This document shows, one piece after another, positions 35,102 through 45,478 of a stretch of DNA of 64,000 bases. This DNA comes from Longibacter salinarum. Lineage in GTDB: Bacteria; Bacteroidota; Rhodothermia; Rhodothermales; Salinibacteraceae. How positions within the stretch are numbered: position 1 is the first letter of the stretch; every line of letters starts with the position of its first letter. The DNA lies in the NCBI RefSeq assembly GCF_002554795.1, contig NZ_PDEQ01000009.1:1-64000 (forward strand). The letters are read 5' to 3'. The notes beneath the pieces are model-generated. The model was given only the letters and a program-made list of their open reading frames with translations. It made no database searches and had not been told where the DNA came from. A program made the position numbers and the translations under genes.

Positions 35102-35716
35102 ATGGATCTAGACCCGACGCTCCTGACGTGGATCTTCTTCGTCGGTGGCCTTCTCCTCCTCTTCCTTGAGGTCTTCATCCCCGGTGGGGTTGCCCTGTTT
35201 CTTGGCCTTGGCGGCATTCTCGTAGCCGGTCTACGAGCCGCCGGCCTGCTGGTCGACCCGATGACGGCGTTCATCGCCTGGTCTCTGCTTTCGGCTGGCC
35301 TGACGGTCGCCCTTCGCCCAATTGCCCTTCGTCTGTTTGGAGGCGAATCGACCATCGGCATTACAGACGAAGACGCCGAAACAATGGGACAGACCGTCAC
35401 GGTGCTCGAAGAGATCGGTGAAGACAAAACGGGCCGCGTACGATTTCGCGGAGCCGCCTGGGATGCCCGAACGCTGGAAGGCACGCTGCCTGAGGGCGCA
35501 GAAGGTCGGATCGTCTACCGCGACAACTTGACGTGGGTCGTCGAACCAACCGATCACTCCGACCTGGATCACGAATTTGGAGATGCACTGGCGTCGGATA
35601 AGGTACCGATCGACACCAGCTCCTCTGATTCGACACAGAACAGCGACACCACATCCAGCGGTGACACCGATGCCGAAGATACTGGGCAGCAGACACGGTC
35701 TCGGCAACGCTCGTAG
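35102..35716 (+). CDS. NfeD-like membrane protein
   Basis: A 204-aa membrane protein with three hydrophobic helices (LLTWIFFVGGLLLLFLEVFIPGGVALFLGLGGILVAGL, then AFIAWSLLSAGLTVAL). A cytosolic OB-fold NfeD domain follows (about 90-155: GQTVTVLEEIGEDKTGRVRFRGAAWDARTL and EGRIVYRDNLTWVVEP). A Ser/Thr/Asp-rich acidic tail ends the chain. NfeD proteins are encoded with stomatin/SPFH partners, exactly as here: two stomatin-like genes follow. They are thought to organise membrane microdomains. ATG at 35102 has AGGA 8 nt upstream and begins MDLDPTLL; ATG at 35093 and GTG at 35069 are in frame. Confidence 0.87.
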   Translation: MDLDPTLLTWIFFVGGLLLLFLEVFIPGGVALFLGLGGILVAGLRAAGLLVDPMTAFIAWSLLSAGLTVALRPIALRLFGGESTIGITDEDAETMGQTVTVLEEIGEDKTGRVRFRGAAWDARTLEGTLPEGAEGRIVYRDNLTWVVEPTDHSDLDHEFGDALASDKVPIDTSSSDSTQNSDTTSSGDTDAEDTGQQTRSRQRS

Positions 35717-35869
35717 CGTCCCTTTCGCGTCGAGCACGTAACGGATTCAGCTGTACAGACGTATTATTTATTACATGGAGGCGGTATCGAATTCCGCCCC
35801 CTCTTCCCTTCGAACATCCCCACGCGGATGTCTTCCTTCTCTCCTCCTCGCTAGCTGCATACACCTGTC

Positions 35870-36787
35870 ATGGCTTTTACAATTCTGGCCGTCGGTGCGG
35901 TGGCCCTCTTCATTGTCTGGAACACCTTCATCATCGTGCAAACGCGCGAGGAGGTGATTCTCGAACGCTTCGGAAAGTATCACGCGACCCTGACCGCGGG
36001 ATTTCACTTCGTCACGCCCTTTGTGGATCGCGTTGCCTATCGGCAGGAAATCCGCGAGCAGGTTCTCGACGTGCCGCACCAAAAGTGCATCACGAAAGAT
36101 AACATTGAGGTTGACGTCGATGGCATCATCTACCTCAAGGTGATGGATGCTGAGAAGGCGAGCTACGGCATCAACGATTATCGCCTTGCCGCTGTCAACC
36201 TCGCGCAGACGACGATGCGTAGCGAGATCGGGAAAATCACGCTCGACGACACCTTCTCGGAGCGCGACGCGATGAATGATGCTATCGTTGCGGAACTCGA
36301 CAAGGCCTCGAATCCCTGGGGCGTGAAGGTCATGCGCTACGAAATTAAGGACATCCAGCCGTCTCAGGACATCGTCCTCACGATGGAGCAGCAGATGGAG
36401 GCAGAACGTGAGAAGCGCGCCGAAATCGTAGCCTCATCCGGTGAACGTGATGCCCGAATCAATACGTCCGAGGGCGATCGGCACGCATCGATCCTTCGCT
36501 CGGAAGGCACACGACAGAAGCGAATCAACGAAGCGAAAGGCGAGGCAAAAGAGATGGAACTGATCGCGGCTGCGTCGGCCCGAGGCATTGAGCGCGTCGC
36601 GCAGGCCATCTCCCAGCCCGGCGGTTCCCTGGCCGTGAAGATGCGCCTGACGGAGCAGTTCATCGACCGCCTCGGCTCGGTCATCGACGGAGCAAACATC
36701 AGCGTTCTTCCCGTCGAAGCCGCCAATATGAAGTCCTTCTTCGAGGGGGCCTCGAAAGTTACGGATGGCGTGAAAGGTCACAAGTAG
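35870..36787 (+). CDS. SPFH/stomatin-like (QmcA family) membrane protein
   Basis: A 305-aa stomatin-type protein: N-terminal membrane helix (ILAVGAVALFIVWNTFIIV), SPFH domain (about 28-185, with EEVILERFGKYHATLTAGFHFV, PHQKCITKDNIEVDVDGIIYLKV and WGVKVMRYEIKDIQPS), then a long Glu/Arg coiled coil (EQQMEAEREKRAEIVASSGERDARINTSEGDR) that mediates oligomer ring formation. It is similar in layout to E. coli QmcA. It follows nfeD by 150 bp and precedes a second, similar stomatin gene by 46 bp, forming an nfeD-stomatin-stomatin run. Such complexes are linked to membrane quality control and FtsH regulation in other bacteria; this role is inferred. Confidence 0.92.
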   Translation: MAFTILAVGAVALFIVWNTFIIVQTREEVILERFGKYHATLTAGFHFVTPFVDRVAYRQEIREQVLDVPHQKCITKDNIEVDVDGIIYLKVMDAEKASYGINDYRLAAVNLAQTTMRSEIGKITLDDTFSERDAMNDAIVAELDKASNPWGVKVMRYEIKDIQPSQDIVLTMEQQMEAEREKRAEIVASSGERDARINTSEGDRHASILRSEGTRQKRINEAKGEAKEMELIAAASARGIERVAQAISQPGGSLAVKMRLTEQFIDRLGSVIDGANISVLPVEAANMKSFFEGASKVTDGVKGHK

Positions 36788-36833
36788 CACGCCTCCTCCT
36801 CTCCGCCTTTCACCCTTACCTCCTTTTTGAGAT

Positions 36834-37847
36834 ATGTTTGAGATTCTAAATGACATAGCAATCGTCATCGGATGGTTGCTACTCGTGTTCGTCATCTACA
36901 AATTCGTTCGCGCCATCCGCATCGTACCGCAGCAGAATGCGTACGTCGTCGAGCGGCTTGGCAAATACACACGCACGTTGCAGCCGGGCTTCCATGCGCT
37001 CGTGCCATTCATCGACAAAGTGCCGTATCAGCAGGATCTGCGGGAGCAAGCGATTCCCGTCGAGCCGCAGGATTGCTTTACGATGGATAACGTTCGCGTC
37101 CGCGTCGATGGCGTGATCTACCTGAGCGTCAGCAACCCTGAGAACGCGAGCTACGGCGTCACGGACTACCGCCGCGCCGCCATCCAGCTGGCCCAGACGA
37201 CGACCCGCTCGGTCATCGGCCGGATGGAGCTGGACACCACGTTTCAAGAACGCGCACTGATCAGCCGATCGGTGGTCGATGTCCTTAGTGAGGTTGAGGA
37301 AGCCTGGGGCATTAAGGTCCACCGCTACGAGATCAAGAACATCGACACGCCGCGGACGGTGCAGAAAGCAATGGAGCGGCAGATGACCGCCGAACGAGAG
37401 CGGCGCGCCGTGGTCGCCCGCTCGGAAGGTGAGCAGCGCTCGACCGTCAACGATGCGGAAGGTATCAAGCAGGAGGTCATCAACAAGTCCGAAGGTGAAA
37501 TGCAGCGCCGGATCAACGAGGCCGAAGGTCGCGCCGAGGAGATCGAGGCGATTGCAGAAGCCACCGCGCAGGCGATCGAAGAGGTCGCACGCGCTGTGAC
37601 GGCACCGGGCGGCGAGGAGGCCGTGAAGCTGCGTCTGGCCGAGCAGTACCTCAACACGATCGCGAAGCTCGGCAAGGAGAACAACGAAGTCCTGCTTCCG
37701 GCCGACCTCACGCGCTACGACTCAGTCATCGGTGGGCTCGCCCTCGACGACTTCACGCTGCACACGGGCGATGGGGCCCTGAGCGCTCCCACCCCGCGTG
37801 GCGACGGGTCGAAGGGAGAAACACCCAGTAGCTCCGGCGACGAGTAG
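36834..37847 (+). CDS. Second SPFH/stomatin-like membrane protein
   Basis: A 337-aa paralog of the preceding stomatin: membrane helix (IAIVIGWLLLVFVIYKFV), SPFH domain with AYVVERLGKYTRTLQPGFHAL, PQDCFTMDNVRVRVDGVIYL and WGIKVHRYEIKNIDTPRTV, and a coiled coil with repeated SEGE/AEG units (RRAVVARSEGEQRSTVNDAEG). It differs from its neighbour in a longer Pro/Ser/Asp-rich C-terminus (from DGALSAPTP). Duplicate SPFH genes beside nfeD suggest a heteromeric ring, as in HflK/HflC, although neither is an HflK or HflC. A strong hairpin at 37909-37940 ends the run. Confidence 0.92.
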   Translation: MFEILNDIAIVIGWLLLVFVIYKFVRAIRIVPQQNAYVVERLGKYTRTLQPGFHALVPFIDKVPYQQDLREQAIPVEPQDCFTMDNVRVRVDGVIYLSVSNPENASYGVTDYRRAAIQLAQTTTRSVIGRMELDTTFQERALISRSVVDVLSEVEEAWGIKVHRYEIKNIDTPRTVQKAMERQMTAERERRAVVARSEGEQRSTVNDAEGIKQEVINKSEGEMQRRINEAEGRAEEIEAIAEATAQAIEEVARAVTAPGGEEAVKLRLAEQYLNTIAKLGKENNEVLLPADLTRYDSVIGGLALDDFTLHTGDGALSAPTPRGDGSKGETPSSSGDE

Positions 37848-37908
37848 CAAAAGCAACGTGGCCTGACCGAGCCTTGGCTTCTGTCCAATCGCTCACGGCA
37901 CACATTCG

Positions 37909-37940
37909 AAGGGTCTCCGCGACGACGAGCGGAGACCCTT
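37909..37940 (+). terminator. Rho-independent terminator after the nfeD-stomatin run
   Basis: Perfect 12-bp arms AAGGGTCTCCGC (37909-37920) and GCGGAGACCCTT (37929-37940) with an 8-nt loop, followed by CTCTTT. Confidence 0.85.
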
Positions 37941-38022
37941 CTCTTTACCCACTTCCGATACTCGACGTTGAATCGGAAAATGGACGTTTTGACACCGCGC
38001 AACAGCCATCACACCCCAACGG

Positions 38023-38727
38023 ATGCGATTCGACGACAAAGACGCGGCCCGGCAGTACGTGTGGGACACGCTCGACGATGAAGGAATTGCCCGGTTCCCG
38101 TTTCCACCCCACGGACGAATCCCGAACTTTAAGGATGCTTCTGTCGCGGCGAAACGGCTCTTCGATCACCCGATCCTGGCCGATGCCCACAGCATCAAGG
38201 TCAACCCGGATAGTCCGCAGCGGTACGTCCGCATCGAAGCCCTGAAGCGAGGCATTGTCGTGTATGTGCCGACCCCACGCTTGCGAGGCGGATTCAAGAA
38301 GCTCGACCCCGCCGTGATCCCCGCTGAGAAGCACTCGAAGGCTGCCAGCCTCTCGAACATGGACACGTGGGCAGAGCCCGTCGATCTAAACGAGCTGCCG
38401 CAGCTCGACGCAATCGTGACAGGCTCTGTGGCTGTGACCCGCGACGGCCGGCGCTGCGGAAAGGGCGAGGGCTATAGCGACCTGGAGTATGCGATTCTGC
38501 TCGAACTCGGCCACGCCCTCGTTCCCGTCGCCACGACCGTCCACCCCCTGCAGCTCGTCGAAGATGTCCCGACGGACGCGCACGACCTACCGCTCACCGT
38601 CATCGTCACGCCCGACTCAACGATCGAAATCGACGACCCGCCCGCGCCGCCGACCGGCCTTGACTGGGCCGCACTGACCGAGGCTGACCTTGAGGAGATG
38701 CCGATTCTGCGGGAACTGAAGCGGTAA
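38023..38727 (+). CDS. 5-formyltetrahydrofolate cyclo-ligase family protein
   Basis: A cytosolic 234-aa protein of the 5-FTHF cyclo-ligase/NagB-like fold. The enzyme converts 5-formyl-THF to methenyl-THF with ATP. The hallmark GKGEGYSDLEYA (phosphate- and folate-binding loop) is near residues 146-157. VKVNPDSPQ-like and VVYVPTPRLRGGFKKLDP segments match the MTHFSD-like branch rather than the classical FAU1/YgfA branch, so true cyclo-ligase activity is not proven. Length (234) is normal for that branch. ATG at 38023 is clear. It stands between two hairpins, alone on its strand, and converges with the kptA gene, whose stop is 15 bp away. Confidence 0.85.
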   Translation: MRFDDKDAARQYVWDTLDDEGIARFPFPPHGRIPNFKDASVAAKRLFDHPILADAHSIKVNPDSPQRYVRIEALKRGIVVYVPTPRLRGGFKKLDPAVIPAEKHSKAASLSNMDTWAEPVDLNELPQLDAIVTGSVAVTRDGRRCGKGEGYSDLEYAILLELGHALVPVATTVHPLQLVEDVPTDAHDLPLTVIVTPDSTIEIDDPPAPPTGLDWAALTEADLEEMPILRELKR

Positions 38728-38742
38728 GCCACACCGTCACTG

Positions 38743-39279
38743 TTATTCAGGAAACTCGATACCGCGCAGGGGGACGTGCGTCGTCAACCAGACATCCCCG
38801 GCGGTCCGAAAGAACGGGTGTCCATCCGCGTGAAGAGCGCCGGCGTGAATCTCAAGCACGACGGGTTCACCGTGGCGCCGAGCAACGTCGACAGCACGTT
38901 CGGTATCGACCGACAGATGCACGTACTGGCGCGACTGCGGGCGAAGCCCGTCTTCTCGAATCGATGAAAGTGCCCGTCGGGCCGTACCGTGGTAGAGCGT
39001 AGCCGGTGGAGCCTCCGGTTCGACGCCGAGGTCGACATCGATCGAGTGTCCGTAGTTCGCCCGAATGCGCCCGTCCTGGATGGAGAAGCGATCCTTATCG
39101 GTATCTCGCCGGACGCGCTGAACCAGTTCCCAGCTAATGGAGCGTCCGTTTTCTCGGGCCTTCTGGATCAGCGTCTCGACGCGGGCCCATCCGCTTGCAT
39201 CCAGGTCAAGTCCGATCGCTCCGGGATCGTGCCGTAGCACGTAGCTCAAAAATCGGCTTATAGACTCAACATCACTCAT
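38743..39279 (-). CDS. kptA: RNA 2'-phosphotransferase KptA/Tpt1
   Basis: A 178-aa cytosolic enzyme. In yeast, Tpt1 moves the 2'-phosphate left by tRNA splicing onto NAD+, giving ADP-ribose 1'',2''-cyclic phosphate. The opening SRFLSYVLRHDPGAIGLDLDASGW is the family signature, with the catalytic Arg and His. LYHGT and later DVARRHGEPVVLEIHAG complete the NAD-binding lobe. Bacterial KptA homologs are active although most bacteria have no spliced tRNAs, so the natural substrate is open (NAD-linked RNA or nucleotide repair are suggestions). ATG at 39279 starts the conserved domain; a GTG at 39330 lies in frame. It is convergent with the folate-family gene. Confidence 0.92.
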   Translation of the reverse strand: MSDVESISRFLSYVLRHDPGAIGLDLDASGWARVETLIQKARENGRSISWELVQRVRRDTDKDRFSIQDGRIRANYGHSIDVDLGVEPEAPPATLYHGTARRALSSIREDGLRPQSRQYVHLSVDTERAVDVARRHGEPVVLEIHAGALHADGHPFFRTAGDVWLTTHVPLRGIEFPE

Positions 39280-39412
39280 TCTTTCATAGCCGGTCCTTGT
39301 GCCTTCTTCGGAGGAGCGGATACCCATCACCGGAGGCCGTCGATCCCAGACAGACCTATATTCTCACCGACAGGCGGCACGGCCTAAGAAGAGGGAACCG
39401 ACGCCCCGAGAT

Positions 39413-40138
39413 TTATCGCTGCACCTGGATCGGGGTAAGCATATCCTGCGAGACATCGACCCGCATCGCCTCGAACGTCCCGTCCATTGTCGTTGCAAAC
39501 GGTTCCGGCTCGAAGCTCGAGTCGTCGGGCGAATCGACGGGCTGAGCGAAGTCGAGCGTGAGCGCCTGAACCGTCGTAAATCGAAACGAGCCGAATACAC
39601 CCTCGCTCGTTACGCGCTCCACCGTGATGGTCCCCGAGATGGCGGGAGCCATCCGAAGAGCCGTGGCTCTCGCCTCCGTGTAGGTCGCAAAGGGCGATGA
39701 CATCGACGGATCGGTAATGCCGCCCCCGGCTACCGTCATCAGCAGGTTCGGAAGATCATATTCTCCCGGCGTGGGGTCGGTCGCACCCGGCAAATACAGC
39801 AGAATGGCCTCGGCGCTTCCAGTTCTGATTGTCCGGCTTTCATCAGCCGTCGCGAGTACGATCGCCGTGCCCATCTGCTCACCCGAGACGGTTGGCACGC
39901 CCCACGTGTAGCTCGATGTATCGGGCATCATGCCTCCGGGAATCGCGGCAGACGATTGCGTCATTTGCGCGCTCCCGGTCAGGGTTGCTGTCGTGTCGCC
40001 CGTGACAGAGGCGGTAAATGAAGCGGACGGCGTGGGTTCCGGGGCGCCGGATCCGTCACACCCAGATGTGAATGGCAATGCGACAACGAAGAGAAAAGCT
40101 AGCGCGGTATGGCGTAGGATTTGAACCGAGCGTGTCAT
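39413..40138 (-). CDS. Putative lipoprotein of unknown function
   Basis: A 241-aa lipoprotein with lipobox PFTSGC (Cys at about residue 27) after a hydrophobic signal peptide (TALAFLFVVALPFT). The mature part is rich in Thr, Ser, Gly and Ala with alternating strands, probably a beta-sandwich, and no cysteines. It reads like the single-domain, DUF-type lipoproteins common in Bacteroidota and Rhodothermota. There is no enzyme motif. It starts with ATG at 40138. No partner gene is apparent; the kptA gene follows downstream on the same strand after about 130 bp. Confidence 0.75.
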   Translation of the reverse strand: MTRSVQILRHTALAFLFVVALPFTSGCDGSGAPEPTPSASFTASVTGDTTATLTGSAQMTQSSAAIPGGMMPDTSSYTWGVPTVSGEQMGTAIVLATADESRTIRTGSAEAILLYLPGATDPTPGEYDLPNLLMTVAGGGITDPSMSSPFATYTEARATALRMAPAISGTITVERVTSEGVFGSFRFTTVQALTLDFAQPVDSPDDSSFEPEPFATTMDGTFEAMRVDVSQDMLTPIQVQR

Positions 40139-40534
40139 AACAGAGACCTGCCGGGAACGAGGATTGGTGACGGATCGGGAATGATACTAGAGACGGGTAC
40201 AGCGCGGCTTCTTAATCCACACCCCGTAGACATCACGGTACACCCGCCAAGATACAACTCGACGTTGCAATAAAAAAACCATTTTAATGACGCAATGTAG
40301 TCAATACACAGTGCTTCATTCCTTTGACCACGATGCTACTGGCACGTAAAAGGCATAGCGCGCGACGACTCGGAGTGGTACTCTCGTGCTGAACTCGTTT
40401 CTCCACCGGCGCCCCCTTATCTTTGTTTTGACGAATCGAGCTTGCGGTTCCCCCGTCGATCGCCCCGTACCGTGACGGCACGAACGAAGTCTCGGAGCTT
40501 TATCCCCTTCTGCTCTCTCCAGATGTACGCAGTT
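40139..40534. other. Intergenic region between divergent lipoprotein genes
   Basis: About 395 bp without a recognisable gene. It contains AT-rich stretches (around 40260-40290) that could hold divergent promoters; no clear motif was found. Confidence 0.5.
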
Positions 40535-41905
40535 ATGACTCGACGTATCTCGTTTTACTCAGCGAGCCTGATCTTACTCCTCTTCGCAACCGCTCTTGCT
40601 GGCTGTGTCAGCACGAAGGAGCGGTATCAACGCGTTCAGAAATACGAGAAACAAGGAAAGCCGGTCGCAGCGGCCTTCGAGATGGTGAAGGTGCTGGACG
40701 ATGATTCGAGCTGGCCGAATGGTCGGCAAGAGCTGAACGAACTGGCGCAGGCCGGAATGGACATGCTGATGGAAACCTCGCGCCAGAAGCTGTCGCAGAA
40801 CGCTCCCCTCGACGCCCTGGGCGCACTTGACCGAATTGACAACCTCCGGTCTGCATGCCGCTCCGTTTCTGTTTCCGTCAACGAACCGACGGGGTATCGA
40901 TCGCTTCGACGGGAAGCGGTGGACGAATCATTTGCCTATCTAATGGACCGCGGGGAGAATGCAGAAACGGACGGGCGATGGTCCGTAGCAGCGGACGCCT
41001 ACGAGAATGCCCGAGAGTTTGCACCGACGAACGAAGCGCTCCGTGAGATCGACGCACGTCAGGCCGATGTGTACATGGCCTGGGCCGAGATGGACATGGA
41101 TCAGGGGGCGTATCGATCCGCCTTCGACCGAGCAGATGTCGCTGCCAGCTACGTGTCCGAGGCGAGTCCGATGATCGAAAATGTCGAGGCCCTGCAGGAC
41201 GCCGCCGTCGCGCGTGGAACGAAGGTGACGGCATTCCTTCCCCTCTGGCAGACTCGCCAGGCCGGTGCCGCGTTGCCACCGGACTTCCTCCGGGAAGTCA
41301 ACGATGTCCTCAACCTCCGCTATTGGTCTAAGCCCCCGATCTTTATCGCCTCCGTCCCGCCGGTGCCAACGCGCAGGGCGGTGCGCCGTGATGACCTTGA
41401 CCGAACCATCCTCTCCCGAAAACAGGCGTCACGCATCGGACGCATCCTGGAATCGGACCTTGTGGTCACAGGCGAAATTGTGGAATTTCGGGAGGAGCGC
41501 GATGACATCGAAAGCGTCACGCAGACCGCCCAGTGGTCGGTGTCCACTCCCGACGGCCGGGAAGCGACCCGAGGGCGCTCCGGGACCGGTCCGAGGGACA
41601 CCACATTCGTCGTCAAAGAATACGACCGAGAGCTTTACGCGACGATAGAGATCCGCGTCATCGACACACGATCCGGGCGCACGTTATCCGCGAACACGAT
41701 TGGCGTTGATGTCGAAGACCGGATGGTACGCGGCGAATTTTCGGGCGACTGGCGAAACCTTGACCTGAGCGGGATGGAGCTGAGTCTTTTCCACCCGGAG
41801 GACCTGCGAGCACAGGAACGCGAGCTCGAACTTAAACTGGCCGATGCGCTGGCCGATGCGGTTGCCCGCGAAACGTTCGATGACCTCGTTCAGACGATTC
41901 GGTAG
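40535..41905 (+). CDS. Lipoprotein with TPR-like helical domain
   Basis: A 456-aa lipoprotein: signal peptide (FYSASLILLLFATALAGC, lipobox LAGC at about 20-23). A helical repeat region follows (about 25-240), with several TPR-like helical pairs (YEKQGKPVAAAFEMVKVL and GRWSVAADAYENAREFAPTNEAL). A C-terminal alpha/beta part (about 245-440, from KVTAFLPLWQTRQA) resembles the FlgT/CsgG-type nucleotide-binding-like lipoproteins (LESDLVVTGEIVEF, ATIEIRVIDTRSGRTL). Such proteins often work in outer-membrane or secretion complexes. ATG at 40535 was chosen; an earlier in-frame ATG at 40523 is possible. The stop is followed immediately by a heptad repeat. Function not recognised. Confidence 0.75.
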   Translation: MTRRISFYSASLILLLFATALAGCVSTKERYQRVQKYEKQGKPVAAAFEMVKVLDDDSSWPNGRQELNELAQAGMDMLMETSRQKLSQNAPLDALGALDRIDNLRSACRSVSVSVNEPTGYRSLRREAVDESFAYLMDRGENAETDGRWSVAADAYENAREFAPTNEALREIDARQADVYMAWAEMDMDQGAYRSAFDRADVAASYVSEASPMIENVEALQDAAVARGTKVTAFLPLWQTRQAGAALPPDFLREVNDVLNLRYWSKPPIFIASVPPVPTRRAVRRDDLDRTILSRKQASRIGRILESDLVVTGEIVEFREERDDIESVTQTAQWSVSTPDGREATRGRSGTGPRDTTFVVKEYDRELYATIEIRVIDTRSGRTLSANTIGVDVEDRMVRGEFSGDWRNLDLSGMELSLFHPEDLRAQERELELKLADALADAVARETFDDLVQTIR

Positions 41906-41907
41906 AC

Positions 41908-41963
41908 GGATTCGGGATTGGGGATTGAGAATTCTGGACTCCGGATTGAGGATTCCGGGTTGA
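41908..41963. repeat. Heptad tandem repeat (GGATTGA), eight units
   Basis: Eight consecutive 7-bp units around GGATTGA/GGATTCC/GGATTGG, starting 2 bp after the stop codon of the TPR-like lipoprotein gene. It is the longest cluster in the window. Confidence 0.75.
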
Positions 41964-42180
41964 GGGCTAGCTACCGGACTGTTTGATTTCCCACCGGAAT
42001 ATCTTCGTATGTCATCGAGAAACAGACCTTGTACGTCTCATGCGTCTCGGGAATGAGGCGTTATCCTCGAACATGACGCACTCTCACACTCACATACCCC
42101 CATCCTCCCGTCCATTTCGGAGCAGCCGCGCCGCGGAATACTGAAATGACATACCCCCAATGAAAGGGTCCGGTAGGTAA

Positions 42181-42215
42181 GATTGGGGGTTCTGGATGTT
42201 GGATTGCTTGCGGTT
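42181..42215. repeat. Heptad-like repeat (GATTGGG), five degenerate units
   Basis: Five 7-bp units (GATTGGG, GGTTCTG, GATGTTG and variants), more degenerate than the others. They lie in the 480-bp gap before the purB terminator; otherwise that gap (41906-42382) holds no gene. Confidence 0.5.
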
Positions 42216-42270
42216 AATCGTCTTCGCCCATCCGACGGCGCCGCGGAGGCCATTACCGAACACAAAAAGA

Positions 42271-42314
42271 ATAGCCCACCTGTCATCCTCCAAACGAGGA
42301 GACGGGTGGGCTAT
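42271..42314 (-). terminator. Rho-independent terminator of purB
   Basis: A hairpin with arms ATAGCCCACC and GGTGGGCTAT plus an inner CCTC/GAGG stem. On the minus strand the stem is followed by TCTTTTTGTG. It lies about 70 bp after the purB stop. Confidence 0.9.
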
Positions 42315-42382
42315 TTCTCGTTCGCAGCAATCGGAGTAGAGGGGCGCTGCCAACCTAACCTTGTTGCTTGAACACCCGTGGC

Positions 42383-43681
42383 TCAGTCGTTGAGACCGAC
42401 GCGATCGAAGATGCGGTCGACGTTGCGGATGTGATAGCTGGGGTCGAAGGCGTCCTCAATGTCGTCGGACGCGAGCACGTCGGTGATTTCCTCGGCCTCC
42501 GCGACAATATCTTGGAACGGCCGCTCTTCTTCCCAGGCCTGCATTGCGAGTGGCTGGACGCGGTCGTACGCCTCTTCGCGAGTGAGCCCCTTGTCGATCA
42601 TCTTGAGCATCAGGCGCTGGCTGTTGTACAGCCCATACGTCATCTCCATGTTGGAGCGCATCCGCTCTTCCTTCACGACCAGGCGGTCGATGATGCCGGA
42701 AAAACGGCGGAGAGCGTAGTGCAGCAGCGTCGTCGCATCCGGCAGCACGACGCGTTCCACCGAGGAGTGGCTGATGTCGCGCTCGTGCCATAGCGCGACG
42801 TTCTCGTACTCGCTGACCATGTAGCCCCGCAGGAGCCGCGCGCACCCGCTGATATTTTCGGACCCGACTGGATTCCGCTTGTGTGGCATGGCGGAAGAGC
42901 CTTTCTGGCCCGAGCCGAACGATTCTTCGACCTCGCGGACCTCACTCCGCTGTAGGTGACGAATCTCGACCGCCATCTTCTCGAGCGTGGAGCCGATTCC
43001 TGCGATGACGCTGAGGTAGTTTGCGTGACGGTCGCGCGAAAGCACCTGCGTAGAAATCGGTGCGGGACGCAGGCCAAGCCGCTCGCAGGTCAGGCGCTCG
43101 ACTTCGGGCGGAATGTGGGCGAACGTGCCCACGGCACCGGACAGCTTCCCGACGCGCATCTCTTCGGCCGCCTGCTCGAACCGCTCGCGCTGCCGCTTCA
43201 TCTCGTCGTAGTACCGCGCCATCTTGAGCCCGAAGGTCGTCGGCTCCGCATGGACACCGTGCGTACGCCCCATTGTCAGCGTGTGCTTGTGCTCCTTGGC
43301 CTTTGACACCAGAGCCTCCAGCGTTCGATCAATCTGCGTGCGGAGCAGGCTGTTCGCCTTTTTCAGACGAACCATGTAGGCTGTGTCCACCACGTCGGTG
43401 CTCGTCAGGCCGTAATGCACCCACTTCTTCTCCGGTCCAAGCGTCTCACTCACTGCCCGCGTGAAGGCGACGACATCGTGCTTGGTCTCCTTCTCAATCT
43501 CGTGGATCCGATCGACGTCAAAGCTCGCTTCCGCGTACAGCGTCTCCACGTCTTCGGGCGGAATTGCGCCAATTTCCGACCATGCAGCACAGGCTGCAAG
43601 CTCCACATCCAGCCATGATTCGTATTGCTTCTCTTCACTCCAGAGGGCGCCCATCTCCGGGCGTGTATATCGATCGATCAT
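42383..43681 (-). CDS. purB: Adenylosuccinate lyase
   Basis: A 432-aa homotetrameric cytosolic lyase acting at two steps of purine synthesis: SAICAR to AICAR plus fumarate, and adenylosuccinate to AMP plus fumarate. The fumarase/aspartase superfamily signature GSSAMPHKRNPVGSE is complete and holds the catalytic Ser loop. Also present are VHYGLTSTDVVDTA, GRTHGVHAEPTTFG (general acid His) and HSSVERVVLPDATTLL. Length is that of short PurB forms (430-450 aa). ATG at 43681 is the only reasonable start. Monocistronic, with a terminator downstream and about 500 bp of gene-free DNA upstream. Confidence 0.96.
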   Translation of the reverse strand: MIDRYTRPEMGALWSEEKQYESWLDVELAACAAWSEIGAIPPEDVETLYAEASFDVDRIHEIEKETKHDVVAFTRAVSETLGPEKKWVHYGLTSTDVVDTAYMVRLKKANSLLRTQIDRTLEALVSKAKEHKHTLTMGRTHGVHAEPTTFGLKMARYYDEMKRQRERFEQAAEEMRVGKLSGAVGTFAHIPPEVERLTCERLGLRPAPISTQVLSRDRHANYLSVIAGIGSTLEKMAVEIRHLQRSEVREVEESFGSGQKGSSAMPHKRNPVGSENISGCARLLRGYMVSEYENVALWHERDISHSSVERVVLPDATTLLHYALRRFSGIIDRLVVKEERMRSNMEMTYGLYNSQRLMLKMIDKGLTREEAYDRVQPLAMQAWEEERPFQDIVAEAEEITDVLASDDIEDAFDPSYHIRNVDRIFDRVGLND

Positions 43682-44186
43682 TCAGACTCGGGGCGTTGTC
43701 AGCGACAGGCAAAAGGCGAGGGACGTACCGCTTCAAGGTAACGGACTCGCCGCCCCGAATGCCAACCTCAATTTGCAATCTGTGTGAGGAGATGCCCGTC
43801 CAAATAACGAAAGCAGGGTTCAAGACTCAGGTCCGAAACGCGGTGCATTTCACTACCAAAGTGAGTACGCCAGAAGCTTCATCCAAACGGATCATGCCGT
43901 TCCGAACTCACGAAACGGACGTGACACATGTACATTTTACCCATGTCGAGTTTATGAACGTACAGGAATTAAGCCGTGCCAAAGCTCGATGTTACAATTC
44001 TACTGTAGAATTATATAATTTCCGAGAATACAAAGATAATATTTTCATGAGTGTTAAGTGGCTGTTAGGCTTTTGTCCAGCAATCGTCAAGGATCGTCGG
44101 AGAAAAGGCGAAGTTCGCCCGGCGCGGCGTATTCATCGGAGAATGCGTCGTTATCCACCTCTTACGAACTAGTACGGATCTCTAAT
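43682..44186. other. AT-rich gene-free region
   Basis: About 505 bp between the divergent purB and the first subtilase gene. Open frames here have no protein-like composition. The AT-rich segment near 43990-44050 (with TATATAATTT) is a good place for the subtilase promoter. Confidence 0.5.
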
Positions 44187-45362
<1,176 letters not shown>

Positions 45363-45402
45363 TGCGCTGGTTTCACCCCCAATCCGGCGTATTCCGGATG
45401 GC

Positions 45403-45432
45403 ACGGCAGCCCCTTTTCGAGGGGGCTGCCGT
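45403..45432 (+). terminator. Rho-independent terminator after subtilase 1
   Basis: Arms ACGGCAGCCCC (45403-45413) and GGGGCTGCCGT (45422-45432), followed by TTCTTATTT. Confidence 0.9.
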
Positions 45433-45478
45433 TTCTTATTTGATCGAGTGGGACCATATCGGCGTATCGAAATCCGCC

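Noticed and set aside
43564-44172. A 202-codon frame between purB and subtilase 1
   Set aside because: Its first 38 codons are antisense to purB, and the rest has no domain or signal; the region looks like a promoter-bearing spacer.
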